Origin: Pseudoscleropodium purum
Taxonomy: Eukaryota > Streptophyta > Bryopsida > Hypnales > Brachytheciaceae
Assembly (NCBI GenBank): GCA_963969395.1
Contig: OZ017797.1
Span: forward strand, 29,698,001 to 29,762,000
Length of the DNA: 64,000 bases
Reading direction: 5' to 3'
Shown here in pieces: positions 37,860 to 48,396 of the stretch. Under the pieces are notes generated by a model that ran no database searches, was not told where the DNA came from, and saw only the letters and a list, made by a program, of their open reading frames with translations. The position numbers and the translations under genes are program-made. Numbering within the stretch: the stretch's first letter is position 1; each line of letters opens with the position of its first letter.

Positions 37860-39200
37860 CTTGTCCCAATAAGATTGTTCAACATGGCCATTGCTTATTG
37901 AATGATCAAAATCAATAAATGGAGTTTTTTTAGTGGGACAAAATCTATACCTAATTAGGAGGTTTTTTTAGTAGGACAAAGAAAGGGAGTGTTCAATTTA
38001 TTTATGTCGTCTTGACCAAAGCACAAAACAATATAAAATTGTTGACTTTTTGTTGTGTTGATCATAGTTTTCAAGAAGTGTTTGTTGTAGTACAAATCTA
38101 ATTATATTTTTCACTAAAGTAAATGAAAGTAATTGTGATTAGTTTCTAAAATTGACAACTCCATGTAACCTAAAGTGAAGAATGTTTCTATGCGTGAGAG
38201 TTAAAGATAAATTTTGGATTCACCCATTTTAAGCTCAATAAAAAAAAATACACTTCAATAATAGAAGCCATGCTCAAACCTTCATTGGAGTGATTATAGG
38301 TATTGTTACTTTACATTAGCTAGGTTGTAAGAAAGTGAAACTGGATTTAGAAGTAAGGTTTGAAAGTGGACTAGGGCTTTATTTTGGATTTGTTTATAAT
38401 CAAAATTGGTTAAAGGTTAGTGTATATTAGAAATAAGAAAAATGTAATTAGTTGATATGATAACAAATAGTCATTATAGAGGTAGAGAACTTGCAACTTA
38501 CAAGTACTTATAATAGATAACGAATGTTCAAATAAGGTCATTCAAAAACTAACTACTAAACATGCAACTGCTCTACAATTGACTACAAGTAGTAAAATTT
38601 ATTGAAAATAACTAATCATAATGAATTGATGGAATACCAATTGAGGCAATGAAGACTTGAATTCTCTATTTATACCACATCATGTGCATTCAACAATATA
38701 CTACTACCACTACGGTACTCCTTTAAATTTGACTTAATAATGTTTAGTTTGCAGCTTAAACTATATGTGCTAAGAAGTAGAGCTTGGTCAACTTTTAATA
38801 ATTATCTTTGTGGATCTTAGAGTATATCTTAGTATATGCGATTTTGGCATTACCCCAACATGACGTGATATTACTTAGTAATTCACCTAATTGAATGCAA
38901 TAGTGGCATCTATATCTATAAATGAGCCTAGTTATTCACTCAACTTGATGTGACAATGGAAACTATATCCACATACTATCCTAGTTGTTCGGGCAACTTA
39001 AGGTGACAATGACAACTATATCCACAAAAAAAATAGAAACTAACCTTTATCCATCCACAATTCACCACTAAAAAAAATTGTAAAAAGCAAAGAAACTAAT
39101 AATTGCTTGTCCTCCGTGTACTAGTTTTACACAAAGTATAAAAATATCATAATTGTTAGTGACTTTTAACCTATATTTCAATACCAATTTTGACTCTACC
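37860..39200. other. AT-rich upstream flank of the GRAS gene
   Basis: No gene or bounded repeat recognised. Near 38830-39020 there are loosely repeated phrases such as CTATATCCACA and CAACTTGATGTGACAATG. Confidence 0.45.
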
Positions 39201-39738
39201 TTACATAGGTGTTTAGAACCTTCACATGGAATGCCATGTGACAGCTGGCACAAGGAAAGAGCCGAGATGGCAGACTGAGCTGGACCCCCTCCGTCAGAGT
39301 GCAACGGCCAGACCCGGAAGACACGCGGGAGACACGACTCCAAGCAAAGACGACGACGCACAGGACGCAGTCGCATTGCGCAAGGGCGTTCTTTCGCCCA
39401 GTTTGAATCCTCCTCTCCGTCACCTCCGTCTCTCCCCTCTCGCACTGTCTGGACTCTGGAGCTTCAATTGCATCACTACAGAGTAATTTACCGGCCGAAA
39501 AAGAGCTTTCTCGCAAGCTCAGTAACTTAGTTTCCCGTTGCAGCAGCATTGTCCGTATTCGCATGGGAGCAGCAGTGACTTCCATGCTCTGGAATCGATG
39601 AGAGGTGCGGAATTTCTGCTCTGGCGGAGCTATTGTTGTGATTTTGAGGTTTAGATTGTGATTTGAGAACGGTTTTGAGGTTTAGATTGTTGTGGTTAGG
39701 GCTTTGGTGGGAGCTTGGCAGACGAGAATTAGGTCTCG
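39201..39738 (+). promoter_or_regulatory. Promoter/5' leader region of the GRAS gene with two uORFs
   Basis: The AT-rich background gives way to balanced sequence about 540 bp before the GRAS start, consistent with promoter plus leader. Two short upstream frames occur: ATG 39563 to TGA 39599-39601 (12 codons) and ATG 39598 to TAG 39652-39654 (18 codons). Start and stop overlap as ATGA. The phrase TTTTGAGGTTTAGATTGT is duplicated just downstream (about 39642 and 39673). The transcription start is unknown, so inclusion of the uORFs in the mRNA is inferred. Confidence 0.5.
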
Positions 39739-42700
39739 ATGTTGTTCACCGGGGAGCTGGACGAGGTGTTCCGCCTCCCCGCGGTCCGAACACGTCGCCC
39801 CGAGGGGAGATCCCTCAGTCCTTCCCCGCACACTCGCAATGTAGGTAGTCCTCACGGTGGAGGTCCTCCGCCTGGTACGCCAACATCAGGACTCTCCGGG
39901 AGCCCCTCCCATCGCAATCGCGTCTTGTCGCCAGGGAAGTTCGTGATGAAAAAGGGTCTGGATTCTCAGCGGAGGACGGAGCAGTTGTGTAACACTGTTG
40001 ATATGGCCGGCTCGCCGAGCTTCCGAAGAGCTCCGTGGCCTGACCAGACGGACGGGGAGACCTCGTGGAGGAGTGTGGAGGATCAGCAGGTGGAGCATTC
40101 TGGTGCGTTTTTTCACACAAGCAATAGTCCGTTGTGTCCTGGTACTCCCACACGGCAGCATTACCCGCAAACGGCACCCTCCACTCCACAACATTACGCG
40201 CAAACCGCGCCGTCGACTCCCATTCAGCAGGGGATCGAGGTGAAGAAATGTTTGCCTATGTCGGAGCCGCGCTCTGTGCTCGACCTAACCATCAGTCCTT
40301 TGCAACACCAATTGCCTACCATTCGGGCGACTCTGCCGCGCCGCTTCCGGGAGTCCTTTTTGGATCATAATGTGGCGCCTGTGCCCGTCGCGGTGAGCTC
40401 CGCCCCACGCGTACTCAACTTCGAGGGTTGCGTATCACTCCCAGGAGGTCAGTACCCCAGCCTCGCGAAGACCACCACCTGGACGCCCGATCTCGGCTAC
40501 CCGGCTTCCATCACGACGCAGAAGGTGGTGCCCTGTGAGGAGGAGCTCATCGCGTCGCAGAGTTTCATTCAGGCGACATCGAGCTTGGACGAGTGGGAAG
40601 CAGCTACCACAACGTCCAACCAGCACAACCTTCGGGCGAAGCAATGGATGGCGTCGTTACTTGAGGATTTGCAAACCGGCGATGACTCCACTCAAGAGAC
40701 TGAGGAATGCACCACGCCGTTTACACCCGGCGTGGATTCGTGCTCTCCTCACTTTCTGACTTTCCAACGCGGCTACGGCTCGCCCTGCCCGAGTGATTAC
40801 ACGGGCGACGATAATCCGGGATGTAGTGGCTTGGAGTATCTCCAAGTTGAGAGTCCGGGTGACACACCGCGTGGAGGCGGTGATGGTGATGTCGACGACG
40901 CGCAAAACTCCCCTGCGGTAGTTGGTCATGAGCTCGTCACGCTTCTCATTGCTTGTGCGGAGGCAGTTTCCACTCAAAGCTTAAGCCTGGTCAATCATCT
41001 GCTGCAAAAACTGGGGGAGCTGGCCTCTCCAGAAGGGACTGCAATGCAGCGAGTTGCGGCTTATTTCACGGAAGGATTGGCTTGCCGAGTTGCACATCTG
41101 TGGCCACACATCTACCAGCCGCTACCTATCGATTCGAGTCTGAATGAAGAGGAGCTGCAGACGGCGTTTCATTTGCTTAACCATGTCGTGCCCTATACGA
41201 AATTCGCGCATTTCACGGCGAACGACATCATCTTACAGGCTTTTGAAGGCGCGGACCGCGTGCACGTGATTGATTTTGATGTCAAGCAGGGCCTTCAGTG
41301 GCCCGCATTGTTCCAGAGTTTGGCTTCGAGGGAATGTGGTCCTCCGTCGCATATCCGTATCACAGGTATGAAATCATGACAGTTTGGATTTCTATATACT
41401 TGTCAGTTTGCTTTCCTTCGCTGTCTTTCTCTCCAGAGATTGTGCGTGGTGAATTCCCCATTCTAGAACGCTAGTGGAAGGCACCAGCCTTGCAGGCGAC
41501 ATGTAGAATCACATGTTGGACGAGGTCGCTTTACCTGGACTTCCCTCGATTGATCATCTATGCAATCATCCTGCATTGTGGGGACAAATTTGTTCAAAAT
41601 CTAACTTTGGGGACGGACAGCTAGTTCAATCACGTCATTTTAGGTCAGACGGTGAGAGCCTTCTTCAGCTGACGATTTGTTATTTCAGCTTTATACGAGG
41701 GATGTATGCTAACAGGAGGCCTGATTACGTTATCTGGGCTTCCGTACAGTTTTTTCTTTGATTAGGTTTTCTCGTTTTTTGTAGTCCTGTGTGATCTGAA
41801 AACGGGTAGATGCTTCAGAAACTCACTCCCATGTGGTTTCTGCCTGTTCTTTACACGGTACTCTAGCAGGGGAGTTCATTGGTGTGCCTAATATCTGTAG
41901 GGTGTCGTACTAGTGCGTGTGACAATAATTTTACCGACGTTGCACTATTTTGAATCAGTGCAGGTTGAACATAACTGTATGGAACCAATTTCCAGAAAAA
42001 AGAAAACTTGTCTTGACACTAATTTTTTTAGGTGACGCTAATTCCCCTTCTCACATGTAGGACAATTCTGTGGAGTTCCTTTGATTGAAGTTGTGAAAGC
42101 GAAGTTTGGGAAGTTATTTCTCATAGCATTCTGATCCAATGATTTCCCGTATCATCATTTGTGTGTTTTGGGGACTCTGACTTGTCCGTATAACCACTGA
42201 ATGCCCATATATCATCCTGAAACTTGGTTCTGATAGGACTCTAGCTTATGCTTTACTAGTCAACTTTTAGGCAGTGACTGGGTGTCCGGCCCTTGGTACT
42301 AAGGCAAGGTGTGTATTCAACAGGAATTGGTGATTGCAAGGAAGATCTTCTGGAGACCGGGGATCGACTAGCAGAATTCGCCGAGGAGTTCAATATTCCA
42401 TTTGCCTTTCACGTGGTTATAGACAGGCTCGAGGATGTGCGATTGTGGATGCTGCATGTGAAGGAGAATGAAGCAGTGGCTGTCAACTGCATCTCTCAGC
42501 TTCACCGGATGTTGTACGATTCAGGGGACAGCATTATAGATTTCTTGAACCTGATCGGGAGCACAAAACCCAAGGTGGTGGCTATAGTGGAGCAAGAAGG
42601 GAGTCACAATAGTCCCCATTTTGAAGGCAGGTTCTTGGAGTCCTTACAATACTATTCTGCAATTTTTGATTCTCTCGAAGCCAGTCTTGCGAGAGAGAGC

Positions 42701-43045
42701 AGTGCTCGTGTACAGGTAGAGCAGCTGTTTGCTCGTGAGATTCGCAACATTCTGTCTTGTGAAGGACCTGAAAGGGTGGAAAGGCATGAAGAAATTTCAA
42801 GGTGGCGTTCCCTTTTGAGTCAAGCGGGCTTCGTCAGTGTACCTCTCGAGGACAGTGCCCAAACACAGGCACAGATTCTTCTCCGCATGTTTGATACAGA
42901 TGGGTACACTTTAACGGAAGAGAATGGCACCTTAACCCTCGGTTGGATGGAGCAACCCCTATTCACTGCATCAGCTTGGAAGGCGGACAAGGATTTTGTT
43001 CCCACAGGGACAAGCTTGGTGACCCCTGAAAAGCCTGCTGTGTGA
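39739..43045 (+). CDS. GRAS transcription regulator, SCL28/DLT clade
   Basis: Two exons, 39739-41365 and 42324-43045, joined after CACAG at a GTATGA donor with a TTCAACAG acceptor; 2349 nt, 782 residues. Residues 1 to about 395 are a low-complexity Ser/Pro/Thr-rich region with a duplicated HYxQTAPSTP segment near 141-160. The C-terminal GRAS domain starts at about 398. It shows LLIACAEAVS (leucine-heptad region I), VHVIDFDVKQGLQWP (VHIID motif, from 508), AFHVVIDRLEDVRLWMLHVK (leucine-heptad region II), LFAREIRNILSCEGPER (PFYRE-type) and a closing SAW motif, LTLGWMEQPLFTASAWK. RLEDVRLWMLHVK, EGPERVERHE and the ending resemble SCL28 of Arabidopsis and DLT/GRAS32 of rice, linked to cell size, cell-cycle and brassinosteroid responses. 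GRAS proteins act in the nucleus with DNA-binding partners. Clade placement is from memory of motifs; family identity is certain. Confidence 0.92.
41912..42035 (+). repeat. Short intronic repeat shared with the PMT intron
   Basis: AGTGCGTGTGACAATAATTT, then TTGACACTAATTTTTTT about 100 bp later, within the GRAS intron. It matches the arrangement in the PMT intron at 13394-13520. Confidence 0.4.
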
Positions 43046-44400
43046 TTATTGCTCTGGGTCGCCAAACGGGTACGATCACGAGGAGGCCTGGAAGAGAAGG
43101 AATGCATTCACTCTCTTCTGGATATTTTTTGTATAGCTGTTAAATGAGAGATTCATGCTGTTGTAGAGGAATTAGCCTTGCTTTTGGTAGCAGTTGCAAC
43201 TTCGGTTTGCAGTTAAATTTTGAGAACCTTTAGCAAGTGGCCCGTGCTACTTCCGAAGTTAACACATTTTCCGCGGTTCATACTATAGTGGCCGTCAGTA
43301 TTCAATTCTGCGACACTATTCATCTCCAATGCAGTTGTACAGCTCAGCAAGACACTGCGACTCCACTAATTTTCGTCAGCGTATTATCCATGACGGATCA
43401 GGCCCTTCATCAAGTTGCTTGATCAGTCGAGTTACAAGTACGACATAGCTGCGGCACTGCGATGATGACCCAGCAGAAGAGACGACGGCTCCGAAGCTGG
43501 TAGTAAACACACTTGCGACACAATTCTTTTCACACTGGTAAAAGCTCGGCAGATGTATCTAGATACCGGTACAATAGTTGTTGCGTGCATCACGTAACTA
43601 AACCCGCAGGACAAGTCCCAGATGGGAGTTCTGTAAGTTACCTTTAATGATTCACAACTATGATTGAATTCATGTGTGAATGGTATTCGGTTATATAATG
43701 AGATATTCATATGAAAACTCTGCACTTTTCTATTTCGAATTCGGTACATGTTCTTTTGCTTTTTCGAAAGTATCCGTTGATGTGGTACTTGTACGGGGGT
43801 GTAGACATGATTCACTCACTTTCTGTCTCATGTCCAGACGAAAGTCGCTGACACAGTGACATGACTTTTCCTTGTGACTGCTGTACTCTGGGGCGTGAGT
43901 TGGTAGACTTGTGACGGTCATGATGGAAGCCAGCTCACCAATCTGTAAATTTGTAAGGCCCCAATTGAAATGCCCCACTTGTGACTAGCAAAAGATCTCC
44001 CGAGGTTTGCATGCCAGTAGCTCTGCATGCAGGGGCAAATTCAAGATGCTTGTTCCTTTCCTAAGACAGCTAACCGGATGCGTTAGTTTAGTGCAAATGG
44101 CCCCAGAATCCATTGGAAGCAAGTTTTTCTTTCTAAAAGAATTTGGGATTCCACTGGAATGACATGAATTGTGAGTATACTGGCGACTAGATCTCTAGAG
44201 AAACTATGGAAACTTTTATGTCTTTGATTTGCATTGTCGACACACAATTGGGAAACTCTCCGCGAGAACAAATAGAAGTTGGCACTGAAGTTAAGCAGAC
44301 ATTTTCAGGCTTCTTCATCGTCTTGGCAAATATTCAACACTCAAAACATGTTACCTAGCTAGTAGTACAACACGTTACCTACTAGCTAGCTAGCAAGCAA
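43046..44400 (+). other. 3' UTR and 3' flank of the GRAS gene
   Basis: Balanced-composition sequence follows the GRAS stop. The first 150-200 bp, with TTTTTTGTATAG near 43127-43138, are probably 3' UTR. Further right are unrelated short frames on both strands that show no domain. A GCTAGCTAG/AGCAAGC-rich stretch begins at about 44355. Confidence 0.4.
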
Positions 44401-45131
44401 GCTGATGCAATTCAAGCTGTGGAGGGTGGAAGTTGGGATCGATGAGATGATCGAAATTATTCCGGCGGACGACGCAGGCTGCTTACTCGTCACCCCCAGA
44501 AGCTTCCAGCAACTGGAACGGGCTTGTGCTTCTGTTGGCAGAACCAACGCCGCGTGCCTGTTGTTGGAAGCAATTGAGGGAGAGGATCAAGCCATCTGAC
44601 AAAAAACTTCTTCAGCTTCAGCTGTTTCAGCTGCTTCTTCTTCTTCTTCATCAATCCCCTACCGACTGCCTATCTGCACCATCTGCACCACAGACTAGTC
44701 GACCAACCTCATTAATTACTGCAACCCCATTCCCTTGCACATACGTAAACCTCCATATATCCACAAACCTGTTTCAATTCCACCGTCACCTGATTCGACT
44801 CCTGAAAGCTGGATCAATGAGCTGCAAAACCAGCTCGAATCTTCACATGGCTATCGATCTTCTCGACCGTATCAAGGCTAGCTAGCCAACTCGGATTGCA
44901 TTCATGCAAGAAGATTCTAGCTATCAGACTGAAAACCAACTATGGCTTCAACAATATATACACAGAGCGAGCGCGCGCGCGCTCGCGCTCGACAATGCCA
45001 ACTAAGGAGGAGGAGCGAAGGCCGGCCACAGATTGAAGACTGCGAAGGGGTGAAGATCGATCGATATGACAAGGAAGCTAGCTAGCTGGTGCAATTGGGA
45101 GTTCATGGGGCTTGGTTTTATAGGAACTTAC
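44401..45131. other. GC-richer island with simple repeats, unassigned
   Basis: Composition is well above the AT-rich surroundings. It contains a 64-codon plus-strand frame (44405-44599) and a 119-codon frame (44526-44885) that is partly made by a CTT/TTC microsatellite (about 44630-44648), both unrecognised. It also has a TATATA stretch at 44956 and the long palindrome described separately. It probably includes further exons or UTR of the gene whose exon lies at 45132-45356. Confidence 0.35.
44965..44991. repeat. GC palindrome, alternating purine-pyrimidine
   Basis: GAGCGAGCGCGC followed by GCGCGCTCGCGCTC forms a near-perfect 26-27-bp inverted repeat with an uninterrupted run of alternating G and C. 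It could form a cruciform or Z-DNA. It lies in the unassigned GC-richer island. Confidence 0.6.
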
Positions 45132-45356
45132 TGGAATCGATCGAGAGGAGCAGGAACTTGTCTTTGTCGCAAACTGATTCTATGGTGTAGAATGGACCAC
45201 ATCCATTGCCGTTGAGGACCTTGGCCCACACCCCGGTCCAGAATATATCACATGCCTCGTAATTTGCAGAATGACCGCCGTGGGCTACGGAGGCGGCATG
45301 CAGCCAGGCGAATGTCCCCAGGAACGCTAGTCCAGGAGTAGCTTGCAAATCAAAAC
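45132..45356 (-). CDS. Orphan internal exon, possible double-psi beta-barrel fragment
   Basis: On the minus strand an open segment of 225 nt is bounded by a good acceptor (CTAAATACAG before 45356) and a strong donor (GTAAGTTCC after 45132). No in-frame ATG precedes it, so it would be an internal exon. It encodes about 74 residues with five cysteines, including NYEACD and WAKVLNGNGCGPFYTIESVC. The Gly-Cys-Gly-x-Phe-Tyr context loosely resembles the NGxxCGxxY motif of expansin/EG45-like double-psi beta-barrel proteins, which are secreted cell-wall proteins. The match is weak. I found no convincing neighbouring exon; the rest may lie in the GC-richer islands at 44.4 or 50.1 kb, or may be lost. 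Confidence 0.3.
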
Positions 45357-45430
45357 CTGTATTTAGTAACTACGAAACCCTGTAACGCTGCCGCAGACAC
45401 TTAAGAGAATTCTCTTGTATACGACAAGAA

Positions 45431-45588
45431 GTGCAACTATTCATCTTCGGAGTTTTGTTGTGAAAAGGGAACATCTTCTACAGTAGTTTGACTTCCAATG
45501 AGTACTTTTCCATTTCTTCAATGATTGATTCCCACACTATTAGAAAATGATGATTTCTTCGGAGACTAGTCCGTCCTTACAGGGTTAA
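45431..45588 (+). repeat. Module F copy ending in TTAA
   Basis: GTGCAACTATTCATCTTC at the start, a TAGTTTGACTTCCAATGA block and GGAGACTAGTCCGTCC lead to GGGTTAA. It is 158 bp, close to the copies at 51381-51533 (153 bp) and 54902-55064 (163 bp). Element E starts at its TTAA (45585-45588). Confidence 0.65.
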
Positions 45589-46517
45589 TACTCAAGCACG
45601 AGAAAAATATTTGGGCCTTTGGAGGGCCACTCCACTTCCCATAGAGGACACCAAAGTTTACCTTTTTTTTTGTCTTATGTATTTATTTTTCCCCTGCTTT
45701 TTGTCAAGCTTCCATTGGGCTATCAAAACAAATTGTTGAAAATAAAGTAAATGTACAAATTGTTCAATGACCATCTCTCATGAGCTAAATTTCTTGAAGG
45801 TCATGTAGGAGACTTACCTCACTAACATTTGGTGAGAACAAAGGATGATGAGATTATTTTTATAATGAAATCAATTGTCCATAACTTTTAGTTAAAGTCT
45901 TAAAGCCTCAAACTAATTTTTGGAGATGAAATTTATCTTGATTACCCACTTAGTTCAAAGTTTTTTCAAAATAGTTATTCTACTATGCTTAAATGAGGTT
46001 GAAATTCAACTTTGAACATAATTCTTGCATTTGACTTAACTATGAGCTTTTGAGCATTTATTGTTCTTAATTTACATATCCTGTAATCATGTATAGATTG
46101 TTTTTTCTACTACAACCCCACTTGTCTAAAGTGCTTCTCTTCTCATCTTCAATTACAACAAGTTAACTAAGTGATTTTAGAAGCTATATGCTTTGGATAA
46201 CTAGCTTCAAAAGCCACTTCATGTGGCTTATTTTGACTTCATTTGTTTTATTTGTAATTAAACAAATCAAATCAAATCAACCCATTTAATTTGTTTAATT
46301 GGTGGATTTAACATACTGAATAATTGTATTTCATTTTTAGGTATTTTCTTGCCCTAATGGACCATGATTAAACTATTTTGAGTTTCTAACATCTTATACA
46401 AAGTTTAAAGTGTGGGACCTTTATTTTCATAGGGGTAGTAATGACGTTGAAAACCTTAATGATGTCACTCTAAAGCGAACCTCCAAAGGCCCAATTATTT
46501 CTCTCGTGGTTATAACC
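45585..46517. repeat. TIR element E (about 40-bp inverted ends)
   Basis: The left end carries AGCACGAGAAAAATATTTGG and GGCCTTTGGAGG; the right end carries CCTCCAAAGGCCCAATTATT and TCTCTCGTGGTTATAACC. Read inward the arms agree over about 40 bp with a few mismatches and gaps. The element is about 930 bp and shows no transposase. It adjoins module F at a TTAA; the right end has TTATAA instead. Confidence 0.75.
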
Positions 46518-46895
46518 TTTTCTATAAGATGAATTTTTTTATTAAGAGTAGATATTAGATAATCAAATATGGCATCTAATGAAATTTTTAGAAATTATAA
46601 CCTGGCATAATTGAATAGTATAGAAAATACTAAGGAAAATAATCTTAATCCTCAAAAAAACCACGAAGTTGAAGTTGTAAGCACTAGTAAAGCCACAAGT
46701 GTCAATGAAGCCCTAAGGCCATGAGTACCAATAAAGTCATGAGAATTAATGAAGCCTTGAGCATTGGTGAAGCTGTGAATACTATTAAAGGTTACAAAAT
46801 ATTTTGAACCATGTAAGATGAACTTTGAAAAATTATGAATTGAATTAAAAAATGAAAATTCAAACAAAAATGAAATGATTTTGTATAGGGCCTAA
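46518..46895. other. AT-rich spacer
   Basis: Contains loosely repeated phrases such as AATGAAGCC and AATAAAGTCATGAG (about 46705-46760). A 71-codon minus-strand frame over it is a by-product. Nothing else recognised. Confidence 0.4.
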
Positions 46896-46898
46896 GGA

Positions 46899-47622
46899 TC
46901 ATTGCAAGAAAAACTAGGCATTTTCCATAGCAAATTGGCAAAAATTGGGTTTATGCCATAATGTACTATGAGTATTATGTAGCAGAATATCTTAGCCATT
47001 AATTTGGAAAAATTGACAACTAAAAGTATTGTTGGACTACTTGTGAGTCCTAAAACAATATTATAGGAAAAAATAGGCAGATTGTCACAAAAAATAGAAA
47101 CAATGAGATTTAAAGTAATAATAAATAGAAAACCATGAACAAAAAAGAATCGAAAAAATTTCCATTCGAGAGGACTTGATGGTGATCAAATTTCACCAAA
47201 AAAAATGAAGTTGATACCATATTGAATGTTCAAAATTGCTTGTGCAAGGGAGCCATATTTGCATGGACCCTAGAGGATATAAAATAATATATTTATAGAT
47301 GCCTTTTAGTAGGCATATACCCACCAACTATACTAATATAGAAATAGATCACCAAGATTTCAACCCTAGATCATTCAATTTTGGTATTCCAAATGTAGTG
47401 AAAAAAACCCTAAATCCGAAAGTGTAACAAATTAACAAAATTAAGTTTTAAATATAAAATGTTTGTTTTTTAATATCTAAAAAATAAAAGATCTCATTAT
47501 CATCAAGTTAGACATCTTCAATAAAAATTTCAAGTTCTTAGGACTTAGGATTCAAAAGATATATTAGAAGACAACAACTTCACTCCAATCGTGATACAAA
47601 ATAGGACCAATGTTTCTTGCAA
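46899..47622. repeat. Possible degenerate TIR element (CATTGCAAGAAA ends)
   Basis: CATTGCAAGAAAAACT at the left (about 46900) and TTTCTTGCAATG at the right (about 47610-47621) are inverted copies. They resemble the CACTACAAGAAA ends of CACTA elements with changes at two positions. The element would be about 720 bp with no coding capacity, and no matching 3-bp duplication is visible. Confidence 0.4.
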
Positions 47623-47739
47623 TGACCCCGAATCAGGAAAAAAATGAGCTCTGAAAGGGATTGTGGGTCCCAGACAACAAGGAATGAATAGGGAATGCAT
47701 GCCAGAAAAAAATTCTTATTTTTATTTTATTTTTGGCCA

Positions 47740-48060
47740 ATGCACTGCACACCTTAATTAGTCATTAGTGCAAAATGGTTCAATTATAATATTTTTAAAT
47801 ATTATAAAAAGTTCTTCAAAATTTAATATTAAAATTTATATGAAATTACAAAATTTTCAAATTTGATGTGGCATGAGTGTGACCATGTCAGACTACCTTT
47901 TCCAGATTATTATTTTAATATTAAAATAATTTTAAATATTAAATATTTTTAATAATATTTTTATTTTTAAAAATATTTTAATGTTGGATTTTAACCACTG
48001 TTCCTCACAGTGCTGCAAGTTTTATTATTGAAAACTCCTCAGAGGGAAGCAACTCCTTTG
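47740..48060. other. Extremely AT-rich block with AT palindromes
   Basis: Repeated AATATTTTTAAATATT and TTTTAATATTAAAATAATTT type inverted words make a local hairpin-prone block. No gene is present. Confidence 0.45.
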
Positions 48061-48396
48061 AAGGCTGATTTTTTTCCTAATGAATAAATTTAATCCCAAC
48101 ATATAGTAGTGTAGGTGACACTAAATACAAATTTTAGTGTATTCATGTATTCCCAACCTACCTCTCTTAGATGGATAAGTTGTGCATTCTTACTTCAAGA
48201 CTACAAATTATTTATGAGGAGTAAATATATATAAACCACTAATTTGGAAAGGAAATATTGGTAGAAAGTTGGATGAGCACACCGGTATATGTATACTAAT
48301 AATTTTACCATTGCAACATTTGCAACAATACCCATTCCATCATCAAACAATTGCTAGTGCAAGCTAGTGCGCGTGAAGCTACAAGACATCATTAGG

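Noticed and set aside
39196..39585. 125- and 129-codon minus-strand frames upstream of the GRAS gene
   Set aside because: They overlap the GRAS promoter/leader, have no domain, and match the usual antisense shadow of a GC-richer stretch.
39815..40977. Long minus-strand and alternative-frame ORFs inside GRAS exon 1
   Set aside because: Antisense and out-of-frame shadows of the GC-richer GRAS coding sequence.
44526..44885. 119-codon plus-strand frame
   Set aside because: Partly encoded by a CTT/TTC microsatellite giving a Leu-Gln run; no domain recognised.
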